The position numbers and the translations under genes were made by a program. 59,149 nucleotides of DNA, from assembly GCA_964343305.1 (NCBI GenBank), contig CAYFJO010000019.1, positions 1-59,149 on the forward strand, in the 5' to 3' direction. Positions within the stretch are counted from its first letter, which is position 1. Every line of letters begins with the position of its first letter. Below are positions 44,283 to 52,424 of this stretch, in pieces. The DNA is from CAYFJO01 sp964343305. GTDB lineage: Bacteria; Planctomycetota; Planctomycetia; Pirellulales; Pirellulaceae. The notes beneath the pieces were generated by a model. It did not search any database and was not told the origin of the DNA. It saw nothing but the letters and a program-made list of their open reading frames with translations.

Positions 44283-44708
44283 TTAGTTTTCGACTTCCAG
44301 ACCCATGCTGCGTGCCGTTCCTTCGATCATGCGGCGCGCGTGCTCCAAATCGCGAGCATTTAGGTCGGCCATTTTCTTTTGGCAAATGTCGTCGATCTGG
44401 TCCATCGTGACTTTGCCGACTTTTTCTTTGTTCGGAACGCCAGAGCCTTTGACGATTCCCGCGGCCATCTTCAGCAACGCCGCAGCGGGCGGACTCTTGG
44501 TCACAAAGTCAAACGTACGATCGTTATATACGCTGACGATGACGGGAATCGGTGTTCCGTTGTATTCCTTCGTGCGATCGTTAAACTGCTGCACGAATTG
44601 ACCGAGGTTGATTCCATATTTTCCAAGCGACGTACCAACCGGCGGAGCGGGAGTGGCTTGTCCGCCTGGAACCTGAAACTTCGCCTGTCCTGTTAACTGT
44701 TTTGCCAT
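44283..44708 (-). CDS. rplK: 50S ribosomal protein L11
   Basis: This 141-residue protein of the GTPase-associated centre shows the Pro-rich N-terminal hinge ATPAPPVGTSLGKYGINLGQ and the C-terminal rRNA-binding domain (VTMDQIDDICQKKMADLNAR then HARRMIEGTARSMGLEV). It starts the rplKA pair 45 bp after nusG, as in most bacteria. Confidence 0.97.
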   Translation of the reverse strand: MAKQLTGQAKFQVPGGQATPAPPVGTSLGKYGINLGQFVQQFNDRTKEYNGTPIPVIVSVYNDRTFDFVTKSPPAAALLKMAAGIVKGSGVPNKEKVGKVTMDQIDDICQKKMADLNARDLEHARRMIEGTARSMGLEVEN

Positions 44709-44753
44709 AACTCTACTATTGTTGTTTGTTTAATTCGTTAGCACCCACGAGGG

Positions 44754-45668
44754 CTAAACTTCTTCGACCTGCCAGTGTTCTAACTCGACGGGAGTAGGCC
44801 GGCCAAAGATGTTAATCATTACGGTGACACGACCATGCGTCTCGTCAATTGTGTCGACTTCCCCTTCAAAGTTTTGAAAGTGTCCATCCTTCACTCGCAC
44901 CCGATCACCTTGCTTGAATCGAATATTTGTTTTTTCAACGGCATCCGGGTCATCGACTTCCGGCCGTGTGAGTTTCAAGATGCGGTCGATCTCATGCGAC
45001 AACATGGGCGTCGGCTTGCCTGCCGAGCCGGTGAAATCGCCGATGCCGGGTGTTTCCCGCACCACGAACCATGTCTCATCGTTGATCGCCATGCGAACCA
45101 CGATGTAACCAGGGTACAGTTTTCGCTTGACGACGCGTTGCTTGCCGGTCTTCGTAAACTCGCGTACATCTTCAGTCGGAACTAGGATATCGCCGAAGAA
45201 CCGCTCTAAGCCTTCGATCTTTACCCGTCGCAACAAGGCATCGCAAATTGAGTTTTCACGATTGACCTGGACCTTGAGGATGTACCAGTCCATGCTGATG
45301 TCTTCCTCTTCCGGGGTCTCCTCGATGAACTCCAGTGGCTCAACATCCAAATCTTCGTCGTCGTCTTCCTCTTCTTCTTCTCCGCTAGTCTCGGCGGAAT
45401 CTAACGGACTTTCCACTAACGGCTCGCCCACAGGCTCGCCGGACGACACCTCCGATACATCACTGTCGGCAGGCTCATCCGTACTTTTACCTGGTGTCTC
45501 CGCAACTGGTTCGTCGGAAGCGGCATCCGGGTCTTCCGTTACGACAGCGGGAGAATCAGATCTCACTTCATCAGGATCACCTGATTCAACGCTGTTGCCC
45601 GCTTCTTCGATTGGCTCGTTGGCCAATTCGGAAACAGGTGCTTCGGATTTCATCGCATCGTCGGACAC
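44754..45668 (-). CDS. nusG: Transcription antitermination factor NusG with long acidic N-terminal tail
   Basis: This 304-residue NusG binds RNA polymerase through its NGN domain (from Met126: MDWYILKVQVNRENS, FFGDILVPTED, YPGYIVVRMAI) and carries a KOW domain (FKQGDRVRVKDGHFQNFEGE; GRPTPVELEHWQVEEV). Residues 1-125 are an added Glu/Asp/Ser/Pro-rich disordered tail including EEEEEDDDEDLDVE. The tail is real coding sequence: the GTG at 45668 has AAAGGA 8 bases upstream, and that site sits in the last two codons of secE, so the genes are tightly coupled. Typical NusG has about 180 residues. Confidence 0.95.
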   Translation of the reverse strand: MSDDAMKSEAPVSELANEPIEEAGNSVESGDPDEVRSDSPAVVTEDPDAASDEPVAETPGKSTDEPADSDVSEVSSGEPVGEPLVESPLDSAETSGEEEEEDDDEDLDVEPLEFIEETPEEEDISMDWYILKVQVNRENSICDALLRRVKIEGLERFFGDILVPTEDVREFTKTGKQRVVKRKLYPGYIVVRMAINDETWFVVRETPGIGDFTGSAGKPTPMLSHEIDRILKLTRPEVDDPDAVEKTNIRFKQGDRVRVKDGHFQNFEGEVDTIDETHGRVTVMINIFGRPTPVELEHWQVEEV

Positions 45669-45672
45669 TGCA

Positions 45673-46143
45673 CTATCCTTTGGGAATGATCTGCAGGACG
45701 TAGGTAAACAGGAATCGCCAAAACATATCGAACGCGAACAAGCATCCCGCCAGCAGAATGATCACGCAGATCACCACCAGCGAGGCGCGAAATAATTCAC
45801 CGCGCGACGGCCAAGAGACTTTGTTCATTTCCGCTTCGACCGCGATCAGGAAATCAGCAAAGTTCGCCATGTTCACCAAGCGGTAGGCAAACCAAACTCC
45901 AACCGTGAGCAACAGCAGCGGAACGACAAACATCCCGGATGATTCGGGCAGTCCCCCAACCCAGTTCAGCCATGTTTTCGTAACCTCAGATGCGAAAAGC
46001 TGCCACGTCCCTAGACCCACGGTCACCGCAATGGCAGCAAACGTGATCTGGCGCGTAATCCTTCCCTGGTTCCGCTTGTAAAGCCCGAACTGAAAGAGTC
46101 CTTGTGCGAACCCACCAGTCGGCATTGCCTTTTCCTTGGACAT
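45673..46143 (-). CDS. secE: Preprotein translocase subunit SecE
   Basis: This 156-residue inner-membrane subunit clamps SecY in the Sec translocon. The conserved segment EMNKVSWPSRGELFRASLVV precedes the last transmembrane helix. Two further hydrophobic segments (about 33-50 and 70-92) make it a three-helix SecE like that of E. coli rather than the minimal one-helix form. Its last codons contain the nusG ribosome binding site, and only 4 bp separate the two genes. Confidence 0.93.
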   Translation of the reverse strand: MSKEKAMPTGGFAQGLFQFGLYKRNQGRITRQITFAAIAVTVGLGTWQLFASEVTKTWLNWVGGLPESSGMFVVPLLLLTVGVWFAYRLVNMANFADFLIAVEAEMNKVSWPSRGELFRASLVVICVIILLAGCLFAFDMFWRFLFTYVLQIIPKG

Positions 46144-46213
46144 ATCGCCTTCTCACCTACTTCAAAACAAGAATCCGAATCCAGTTCGAACTACACCGAA
46201 ATTAAATCGTGTA

Positions 46214-46289
<76 letters not shown>

Positions 46290-46310
46290 ATATGTTTATC
46301 AACATGAAAG

Positions 46311-46349
46311 GTTAAAGCGGCGAAGCCCGTTTGGCTCAAGCTTCGCCGC
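46311..46349 (-). terminator. Hairpin after tuf
   Basis: A perfect 10-bp stem (GCGGCGAAGC / GCTTCGCCGC) with a 13-nt loop lies just past the tuf stop on the minus strand, followed by TTTAA. The T run is short, so it may be a partial terminator that reduces read-through into tRNA-Trp and secE, or an RNA processing site. Confidence 0.6.
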
Positions 46350-46358
46350 CGATTTCAA

Positions 46359-47549
46359 TTACTCAACAATCTTCGTTACGACGCCTGAACCAACCGTTCG
46401 ACCACCTTCGCGAATTGCAAACCGGACGCCGTCGTCCATTGCAATCTGCTTGTGCAATTCGACTGTTACTTTGACGTTGTCGCCGGGCATGCACATTTCT
46501 GCGCCTACCAAGTTGGCCGTGCCGGTCACGTCAGTCGTCCGGAAGTAAAACTGTGGACGATAGCCACTGAAGAACGGCGTATGACGGCCGCCTTCGTCTT
46601 TCGACAAGCAGTAGACTTCTGCTTCGAACTTGGTGTGCGGCGTGATCGAACCTGGCTTGGCCAGTACTTGGCCGCGCTCAATCTCGTCTCGCTTAATACC
46701 ACGCAGCAGGCACCCGACATTGTCGCCCGCCTTGCCTTCGTCCAGGATCTTGCGAAACATCTCGACGCCAGTGCAGACCGTCTTTTGAGACTCCTTGAGA
46801 CCGATGATCTCGACGTCTTCACCGGTTCTGACAATGCCACGCTCGATTCGACCCGTCGCCACCGTTCCACGGCCTTCAATCGAGAAGACATCTTCGATTG
46901 CCATCAAAAATGGCTTGTCTTCCTCACGGGTAGGCTGAGGAATATGGGCGTCGATTGCTTCCATCAACTCCTGAATGCAAGCAGTAGCCTCTGGGTCGTC
47001 CGGTTTCTCGTACGCCGCCAGGGCTTGCCCCTTCACAATCGGCGTATCTTCCGGGAAACCGTATTTCGCAAGAAGTTCAATGACTTCCATTTCGACAAGC
47101 TCGAGCAACTCGGGATCGTCTACCAGGTCGCACTTATTCAAAAACACAACCAACGCAGGCACATCGACTTGACGAGCAAGCAACACGTGCTCTTTCGTCT
47201 GCGGCATGGGACCGTCAGCGGCCGACACAACCAGAATTGCGCCGTCCATCTGAGCCGCGCCGGTAATCATATTCTTGATGAAGTCGGCGTGACCTGGGCA
47301 GTCAATATGTGCGTAGTGACGATTCTCCGATTCGTACTCAACGTGTGCGACGGCAATCGTGACCGTCTTCGTATCGTCACGAACCGTACCACCTTTGGCG
47401 ATGTCCGCATACGACTTGAACTCGGCCAAACCCTTTGCTGATTGGGCAGCGAGAATTGCACCCGTCAAAGTTGTCTTGCCGTGATCAATGTGACCGATAG
47501 TACCAACGTTACAGTGGGGCTTACCCCGCTTAAATTCCTCCTTGGCCAT
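46359..47549 (-). CDS. tuf: Elongation factor Tu with unusual switch I
   Basis: This 396-residue GTPase delivers aminoacyl-tRNA to the ribosome. G1 GHIDHGKT, G3 DCPGHAD, G4 NKCD and domains II/III are standard (IEDVFSIEGRGTVATGRIER, HTPFFSGYRPQFYFRTTDVT). The switch I region is not: where nearly all EF-Tu have an APEEKARGITI-type sequence, this one reads IAKGGTVRDDTKTVTIAV (about residues 50-67), keeping only the Mg-coordinating Thr (Thr64) and the following Ile. I recall the same form in Rhodopirellula-type planctomycetes. The gene follows four tRNA genes and precedes tRNA-Trp. Confidence 0.98.
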   Translation of the reverse strand: MAKEEFKRGKPHCNVGTIGHIDHGKTTLTGAILAAQSAKGLAEFKSYADIAKGGTVRDDTKTVTIAVAHVEYESENRHYAHIDCPGHADFIKNMITGAAQMDGAILVVSAADGPMPQTKEHVLLARQVDVPALVVFLNKCDLVDDPELLELVEMEVIELLAKYGFPEDTPIVKGQALAAYEKPDDPEATACIQELMEAIDAHIPQPTREEDKPFLMAIEDVFSIEGRGTVATGRIERGIVRTGEDVEIIGLKESQKTVCTGVEMFRKILDEGKAGDNVGCLLRGIKRDEIERGQVLAKPGSITPHTKFEAEVYCLSKDEGGRHTPFFSGYRPQFYFRTTDVTGTANLVGAEMCMPGDNVKVTVELHKQIAMDDGVRFAIREGGRTVGSGVVTKIVE

Positions 47550-47641
47550 TATTCTTTACCTGCGCTAAAAAGTGGATCGATGGAAAAACCTTGAAAGGAA
47601 CCAAATCGGTCGAAGACCGAAAACAACCAAACCTACGATAG

Positions 47642-47714
<73 letters not shown>

Positions 47715-47796
47715 ACTCATTAGTCATTAGTACCCAGTTGCATCGCCGCGGACAGCGAACCAACGACTGCCTACAAACGACCAATGAGAGCTGCGA

Positions 47797-47867
47797 AGCG
47801 GGCGAAGGGAATCGAACCCTCGTCTTTAGCTTGGAAGGCTATGGCTCTACCATTGAGCTACGCCCGC
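47797..47867 (-). tRNA. tRNA-Gly (TCC anticodon)
   Basis: Acceptor GCGGGCG pairs with CGCCCGC. The anticodon loop CTTCCAA carries TCC, closed by TAGC/GCTA. The T arm is CGAGGGTTCGATTCCCTT. No 3' CCA is encoded. Confidence 0.95.
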
Positions 47868-47934
47868 AACCGAACGTTCGAATGTAAAAATCTTTATCCT
47901 GTTTTTTACTCGACCTAAAAACAAAGGTGCGAAG

Positions 47935-48016
47935 TGGGGGGTGTAGGATTTGAACCTACGAAGGCGTTGCCAACGGATTTACAGTCCGTCCCCTTTGACC
48001 ACTCGGGAAACCCCCC
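47935..48016 (-). tRNA. tRNA-Tyr (GTA anticodon)
   Basis: Acceptor GGGGGGT pairs with ACCCCCC. The anticodon stem-loop is CGGAC-TGTAAAT-CCG with GTA, a long variable arm follows as in class II tRNAs, and the T arm is GTAGGTTCAAATCCTAC. The discriminator is A and no CCA is encoded. Confidence 0.95.
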
Positions 48017-48117
48017 GAATCTGCTTCGGTGCTAAATCCATCGAGGTCCCCGGAACTGGTGGGGCCGGGGTGAACCGACATCAAACAACCTATTCTCAAG
48101 CCAGCGATGGGTGACAG

Positions 48118-48190
48118 AGCCAGCGGAGGGATTCGAACCCACGACCTGCTGATTACAAATCAGCTGCTCTGCCAACTGAGCTACGCTGGC
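48118..48190 (-). tRNA. tRNA-Thr (TGT anticodon)
   Basis: Acceptor GCCAGCG pairs with CGCTGGC. The anticodon stem-loop is GCTGA-TTTGTAA-TCAGC with TGT, and the T arm is GTGGGTTCGAATCCCTC. It is the first gene of the tRNA-tuf transcript. No CCA is encoded. Confidence 0.95.
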
Positions 48191-48217
48191 AATTTTATTC
48201 GACCGCGAAAACCAGTA

Positions 48218-48245
48218 AATATAACGAACTTCCTTAAACCCGCAA
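48218..48245 (-). promoter_or_regulatory. Candidate promoter of the tRNA-tuf operon
   Basis: On the minus strand TTGCGG (48245-48240) and TATATT (48223-48218) are 16 bp apart, placing a start about 20-28 bases before the first tRNA. A good -10 and weak -35 with T-rich upstream sequence would fit a strong stable-RNA promoter. Confidence 0.45.
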
Positions 48246-48436
48246 GCCGAAATGCAAAACCCAATTTCTGGGCAAACATCATCAATAAAAACAGAGAGCT
48301 ACGTACCAGCTAGAAGAAAAGACGGATCACCACCAAGGCGGTACACTAAGAATCGTCTTTCCTCGCAGCTAAACGCAGCTCCCTGTGTTCGACCCCCTAA
48401 CTTGGGGCATTATCAACCTGCCTTCATTACCAGAAC

Positions 48437-50101
48437 CTACTCTGGCACATCAATTCGTTCTTCCTGAGCAGCCAATCGCAATTTATTAAGTGCACGTGCC
48501 TCAATTTGTCGAATTCGCTCTTTGGTGACTCCCATTTCCGCGCCAACCTCTTTCAAAGTTTGCGGCTCCTGGTTGGGGTTTAAGCCAAACCGACTGATGA
48601 TAATCTTCTGCTCTCTTTCGTCAAGGCGAGATAGAATTTTACCGATTTGCGACTTGCGAAGATTCTGGGCCGTTTCCAGTTCGTACAAGTCCGACCGCTC
48701 GTCTTCGGCCGCCGCGAACAACTCCTGAGCACTGGTACGAAACCGATCCCGCTGCTTGAACTCTTCGGGAATCGTGCGGGCATAGTTTTTCATGATCGCC
48801 CAACTTGCATACGTGCTGAATTTGTTGCCACGACCGTAATCGAATTTCTCCACGGCCCGAATTAACGACATATTGCCGTCACTGACGAGTTGGAAAAAGT
48901 CATCGCTCGAATTGACGTGCCGCTTGGCAATCGAGACCACCAATCGCAAGTTCGATTGAACGATTCGGTTCTTCGTTGCAACAGTCTTCTCGTACAGGTT
49001 TTCAATCTCGTCCATCAAGCTGCTCTTTGCTCGAGCCGGATCCAGTCGATCCCGAAGCTGGCAAGCCCGAAACTTCAGATAGTTGAATTGGCGGAACAAG
49101 TGCCGCTCTTGCTCTCGTGTTAGCAAAGGCACTTCGTAGAGCGACGCAAGATAGGGGGGCAAACCACTGGGCGGGCGACTCTTGCGAGTTGCATATTCAG
49201 CCTCGGGCATCGGTCCCAAAATCTCACCTTCGACTTTTGGCTTGCAAAACTCCTCGTTGTCCATAAAGTCAAGCGGCAATTCCACGATCCGCTTGGCCCG
49301 CATTTCATTGACGACTCGATAAATGCTCGTCTTTGTACGACAATATCGTTTCGCTAATACCTCAACCGGAACATTTCGTCGATGCTGCGAATAAATGCTC
49401 TGCTTCGCGTCATCATTCAGCGGTCCCGTTGATTCAGGAAACACCGCCAAATCGGGATGCTTCTCATCGAACTGCTTCAAGGTGTATCGAATCGTTTCGA
49501 CGCTTCGATTCATGTGTTTGGCAATTCGGCGAGTGACTTCCGATGGGCAACCACCAGCTCGCGCCAAGCGTCGAGCGCGATCGACAATCTCATTTCTCTC
49601 TTCGCCGGTAAGCTGACTGAACCGCTCGCCCCGTTTCACGCGGTCGCGATTTTGTTTGACGAATTTCTCGATACTGCTGTGAAGGAATCCAACTCGCTTC
49701 CGACCTTTAAAAACAAATCGCCGGCTAACCAATCCCTGTTCCCGCCATCGGGAAATGGTCTTGGTCGAAACGTTGAACATCTTGCTGACTTCTTCCACCG
49801 TGTGGACCGGCTCACCGGCTTCTTCCGCGCTCACATTGGCAGAATCAGAAAGGTCTTCAACAAAGAGCCGCAGATCGTGGTTGGCTTCCAACCCAGACAT
49901 CGTTTCCCGGGCATCTGAATTGGGCCGGAAATCGGTGATGCGATAACAGAGGTACTCATAACTGTATGTACGCTCTGGTTCAAGCTCACGAATTAGCTTC
50001 TCCGCACGATTGATTTGCTCGATCTTTTTCTCGCGTGGAGCAAAGCGGACCTGCTGGTCACGCAGTTGTTGAATCGTCGCTTTGATGTATCCAGCATGCA
50101 T
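48437..50101 (-). CDS. Sigma-70 family factor with three N-terminal helix-turn-helix modules, no region 3
   Basis: This protein of about 554 residues has AAGAGG 6 bases before the ATG at 50101. The C-terminal part is a primary-like sigma factor: region 1.2 (PPYLASLYEVPLLTREQE, about 316-333), region 2 (NLRLVVSIAKRHVNSSDDFF; VEKFDYGRGNKFSTYASWAI, about 384-436) and region 4 (LREQKI-like start, then LKEVGAEMGVTKERIRQIEA, about 490-545). Only about 45 residues lie between regions 2 and 4, too few for region 3. The N-terminal 300 residues hold a MerR/excisionase-like HTH (VHTVEEVSKMFNVSTKTISR, about 99-150) and two homeodomain-like HTHs (about 162-212 and 230-272). It lies upstream of the tRNA-tuf operon on the same strand. 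Confidence 0.9.
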   Translation of the reverse strand: MHAGYIKATIQQLRDQQVRFAPREKKIEQINRAEKLIRELEPERTYSYEYLCYRITDFRPNSDARETMSGLEANHDLRLFVEDLSDSANVSAEEAGEPVHTVEEVSKMFNVSTKTISRWREQGLVSRRFVFKGRKRVGFLHSSIEKFVKQNRDRVKRGERFSQLTGEERNEIVDRARRLARAGGCPSEVTRRIAKHMNRSVETIRYTLKQFDEKHPDLAVFPESTGPLNDDAKQSIYSQHRRNVPVEVLAKRYCRTKTSIYRVVNEMRAKRIVELPLDFMDNEEFCKPKVEGEILGPMPEAEYATRKSRPPSGLPPYLASLYEVPLLTREQERHLFRQFNYLKFRACQLRDRLDPARAKSSLMDEIENLYEKTVATKNRIVQSNLRLVVSIAKRHVNSSDDFFQLVSDGNMSLIRAVEKFDYGRGNKFSTYASWAIMKNYARTIPEEFKQRDRFRTSAQELFAAAEDERSDLYELETAQNLRKSQIGKILSRLDEREQKIIISRFGLNPNQEPQTLKEVGAEMGVTKERIRQIEARALNKLRLAAQEERIDVPE

Positions 50102-50573
50102 TACGCACCTCTTCTCGACTTGCAACGCTTGACGGTGCTCCCTGCGATTCCCATCGCCCGGCAAGGTTGGCTTCCTCTATCGAATGGCGACCATCCCAAG
50201 TCGCATTCCCCGTAACCTTAGTGGTTCGTTACAAAATTGTCGTTTGAATTTTGAAAAGTTGTGCTGGCGGGCGGCGGAATTCTTCGTTGGAAATCCACCG
50301 ATTCCTCTCCTCGTTCCTATCATTGACTTCTACGCATTTAAGTCCCGATGAGTTGCAATAAAGTTCGCGCCACGTTGGAAACATTCAGGGTGCATGCAGA
50401 CCACTCAAATTGTCCAACTTCACGTGCGGGCTCAATTGCAACTTTCGGATCAACCAAAGCAACTCTCCGAGACGATTACTGTTAAACACCTCACTTCAGA
50501 ACAAATGAGTGTCTACTCAAGTGAGCACTCGGATCATCTTTTCGCACATTTAATGCCAATCTTGGATGACAAT
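50102..50573. other. Divergent intergenic region
   Basis: About 470 bases lie between the sigma factor and the divergent unknown gene. The frame of the latter is open back to an ATG at 50394, but the signal peptide argues for the later start. I see no strong hairpin or repeat. Confidence 0.4.
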
Positions 50574-52010
50574 ATGGGCAATTTAGTTTCCCGCCAGAAT
50601 CCGGTGTCGCAAAACAGACCTTATCTTATTTGTATGGCGCTACTTATGGCCACAATGATCTGCTGTTGCCAGCACTGTTTCGGCCAAAAAAGGGTCAACC
50701 TCTCTACCGCCACCCCCGAAAGTGGCATCCATCGTGTGCAGGTCAATTTGACAGTTCGTGGCACCATTGAGATCACCTCTGGCACCGCACCACACGAGAC
50801 CCTGCCGCTGAACGTCGTTGCTGACCTTTTATATGACGAGAAGTGCCTGCCGACTAAGTTGTCGCTTCGAACAATCCGGCATTATCACGCAGCCAAAGCA
50901 GATATCGAGGTCGGGCAAGCCAAGGTGGAACCCTCACTTCAACGTGAGCATCGCAACATTGTCTTTGATCAATCAGGTGATGATCTCGCACTATATTCTC
51001 CGCAGGGTCCAATGACACGAGATGAACTTGACTTGATCGACGTTCAAGCAAACAGTGCCCTGGTTCACCAATTGCTTCCTAAATCGTCAAAAGCAACTGG
51101 TGAAAGCTGGAACGCAACGCCTGAATCGCTAGCAGCGATTCTCAATCTGGAAGCCGTGAATCGATCCGATGTGCAGTGCAAACTGTCCAAGCTTGAAGGC
51201 GAGCTTGCAGTGATCGATCTGTCGGGCTCCGTAACCGGAGCCATTGATGGTGTGTCGACAGAAATTGAATTGAAGGCACAAATCAATTTTCACCGCAAGC
51301 ATCGACGCATTGTTGGTTTGGCGATAGCGCTGAAAGAGCATCGAGAGAGCGGGCAGTCACAACCCGGTGTCGATGTGATTGCTCAATTGCGAATGGCCAT
51401 TCATCCGATCACGACGTCTCCACATTTATCAAACGACGTAATCGCAGACTTGAATCGGAAGAGAACACCCGAATCGACGTTGTTGATGCATCGATCGTCG
51501 AGCGGCTATCGTCTGCTTCACAATCGCAATTGGCATGTCATTGCCGAGGAGCCCGAATTAACCGTGCTTCGATGTGTCGAGCAGGGTGATCGACTCGCAC
51601 ATTGTAATATCACGAAGTTGACGAAACTTCCTAGGGGCGAACGGATCTCGCTACAAACGTTCGCTGCGGACATCGAGCGGTCGCTTGGTGCTAGCTTTGG
51701 CCAGATCGTCGAAGCGACTCAAGCGACACGCGACAACGACTACCACATCATGCGAGTTGTAGCCACCGGTCAAGCCGCCGAAATCCCCATTCAATGGCTC
51801 TTCTTTCATATCACCAGTCCCACTGGGCACCGCGCTTCGATTGCATTTACGATGGAGTCGGCAATGGCGGAACGATTTGGCAATGCTGGCAGCACGCTCG
51901 TGAGTTCCTTTGAGTTTGTCGGCAATCAAGCCGCGAACAAAGGCCAAGCACCATCGGCGGCAACAACCCGCAGCGCATCCAAAACGACCAACGGCAAATC
52001 TGCCCGGTAA
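50574..52010 (+). CDS. Secreted protein of unknown function
   Basis: This protein of about 478 residues starts at the ATG at 50574, which puts a signal peptide at the N-terminus (hydrophobic YLICMALLMATMICCCQ, cleaved near CFGQ). The in-frame ATG at 50394 would add 60 polar residues before it. The mature protein looks beta-rich (HRVQVNLTVRGTIEITSG; IDLSGSVTGAIDGVSTEIEL) with a helical C-terminal half containing LTVLRCVEQGDRLAHCNITK and ending in a Lys/Thr/Ser-rich tail. I do not recognise a domain. It may be a periplasmic or surface protein, and stands alone between the sigma gene and the barrel protein. Confidence 0.6.
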   Translation: MGNLVSRQNPVSQNRPYLICMALLMATMICCCQHCFGQKRVNLSTATPESGIHRVQVNLTVRGTIEITSGTAPHETLPLNVVADLLYDEKCLPTKLSLRTIRHYHAAKADIEVGQAKVEPSLQREHRNIVFDQSGDDLALYSPQGPMTRDELDLIDVQANSALVHQLLPKSSKATGESWNATPESLAAILNLEAVNRSDVQCKLSKLEGELAVIDLSGSVTGAIDGVSTEIELKAQINFHRKHRRIVGLAIALKEHRESGQSQPGVDVIAQLRMAIHPITTSPHLSNDVIADLNRKRTPESTLLMHRSSSGYRLLHNRNWHVIAEEPELTVLRCVEQGDRLAHCNITKLTKLPRGERISLQTFAADIERSLGASFGQIVEATQATRDNDYHIMRVVATGQAAEIPIQWLFFHITSPTGHRASIAFTMESAMAERFGNAGSTLVSSFEFVGNQAANKGQAPSAATTRSASKTTNGKSAR

Positions 52011-52424
52011 CGGGCCTTCTGCAAGCAAGCTGTGGGCAAGTCGATTTACGCTCGACGTCGTTGAACTCCCACGAACTCCGCGAATCTCCACGGCCCTAAA
52101 GACACTCTCCGATGTCGTCGCATTTAGTGCGAATGCTTGGTCTTTGTCAGCTAGCTGACAGCAGCGGTGTTAAACTTTGCGAATTAGATAAATCATGCCG
52201 ATTTTATTCATGAGTGTAATTGCGCTGTGACGATTGATTGTATCACCTGTACTAGTTTTACGGGTTCGTCGTGCCATGCCGATTAGTGCGACTAGATAAA
52301 ACAGAAAGCTACGCAGTTACGCGTTCAAAACATGGATATGAAATCGAGAATCGCGATGAGCACGAACGCCACACTTTCGCCGTTTCATTCGAAAACTGGA
52401 CGTCCTCGCCAGGGAGATCTTCCA
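52011..52424. other. Intergenic region with a perfect short palindrome
   Basis: About 410 bases without a supported gene. A perfect 16-bp palindrome TGTCAGCTAGCTGACA lies at 52144-52159 and could be an operator or a weak terminator stem. The part after 52200 is AT-rich and probably carries the promoter of the next gene. Confidence 0.45.

Noticed and set aside
46452..47441. 329-codon open frame on the plus strand
   Set aside because: It is antisense to tuf. The open frame results from strong codon bias in tuf.
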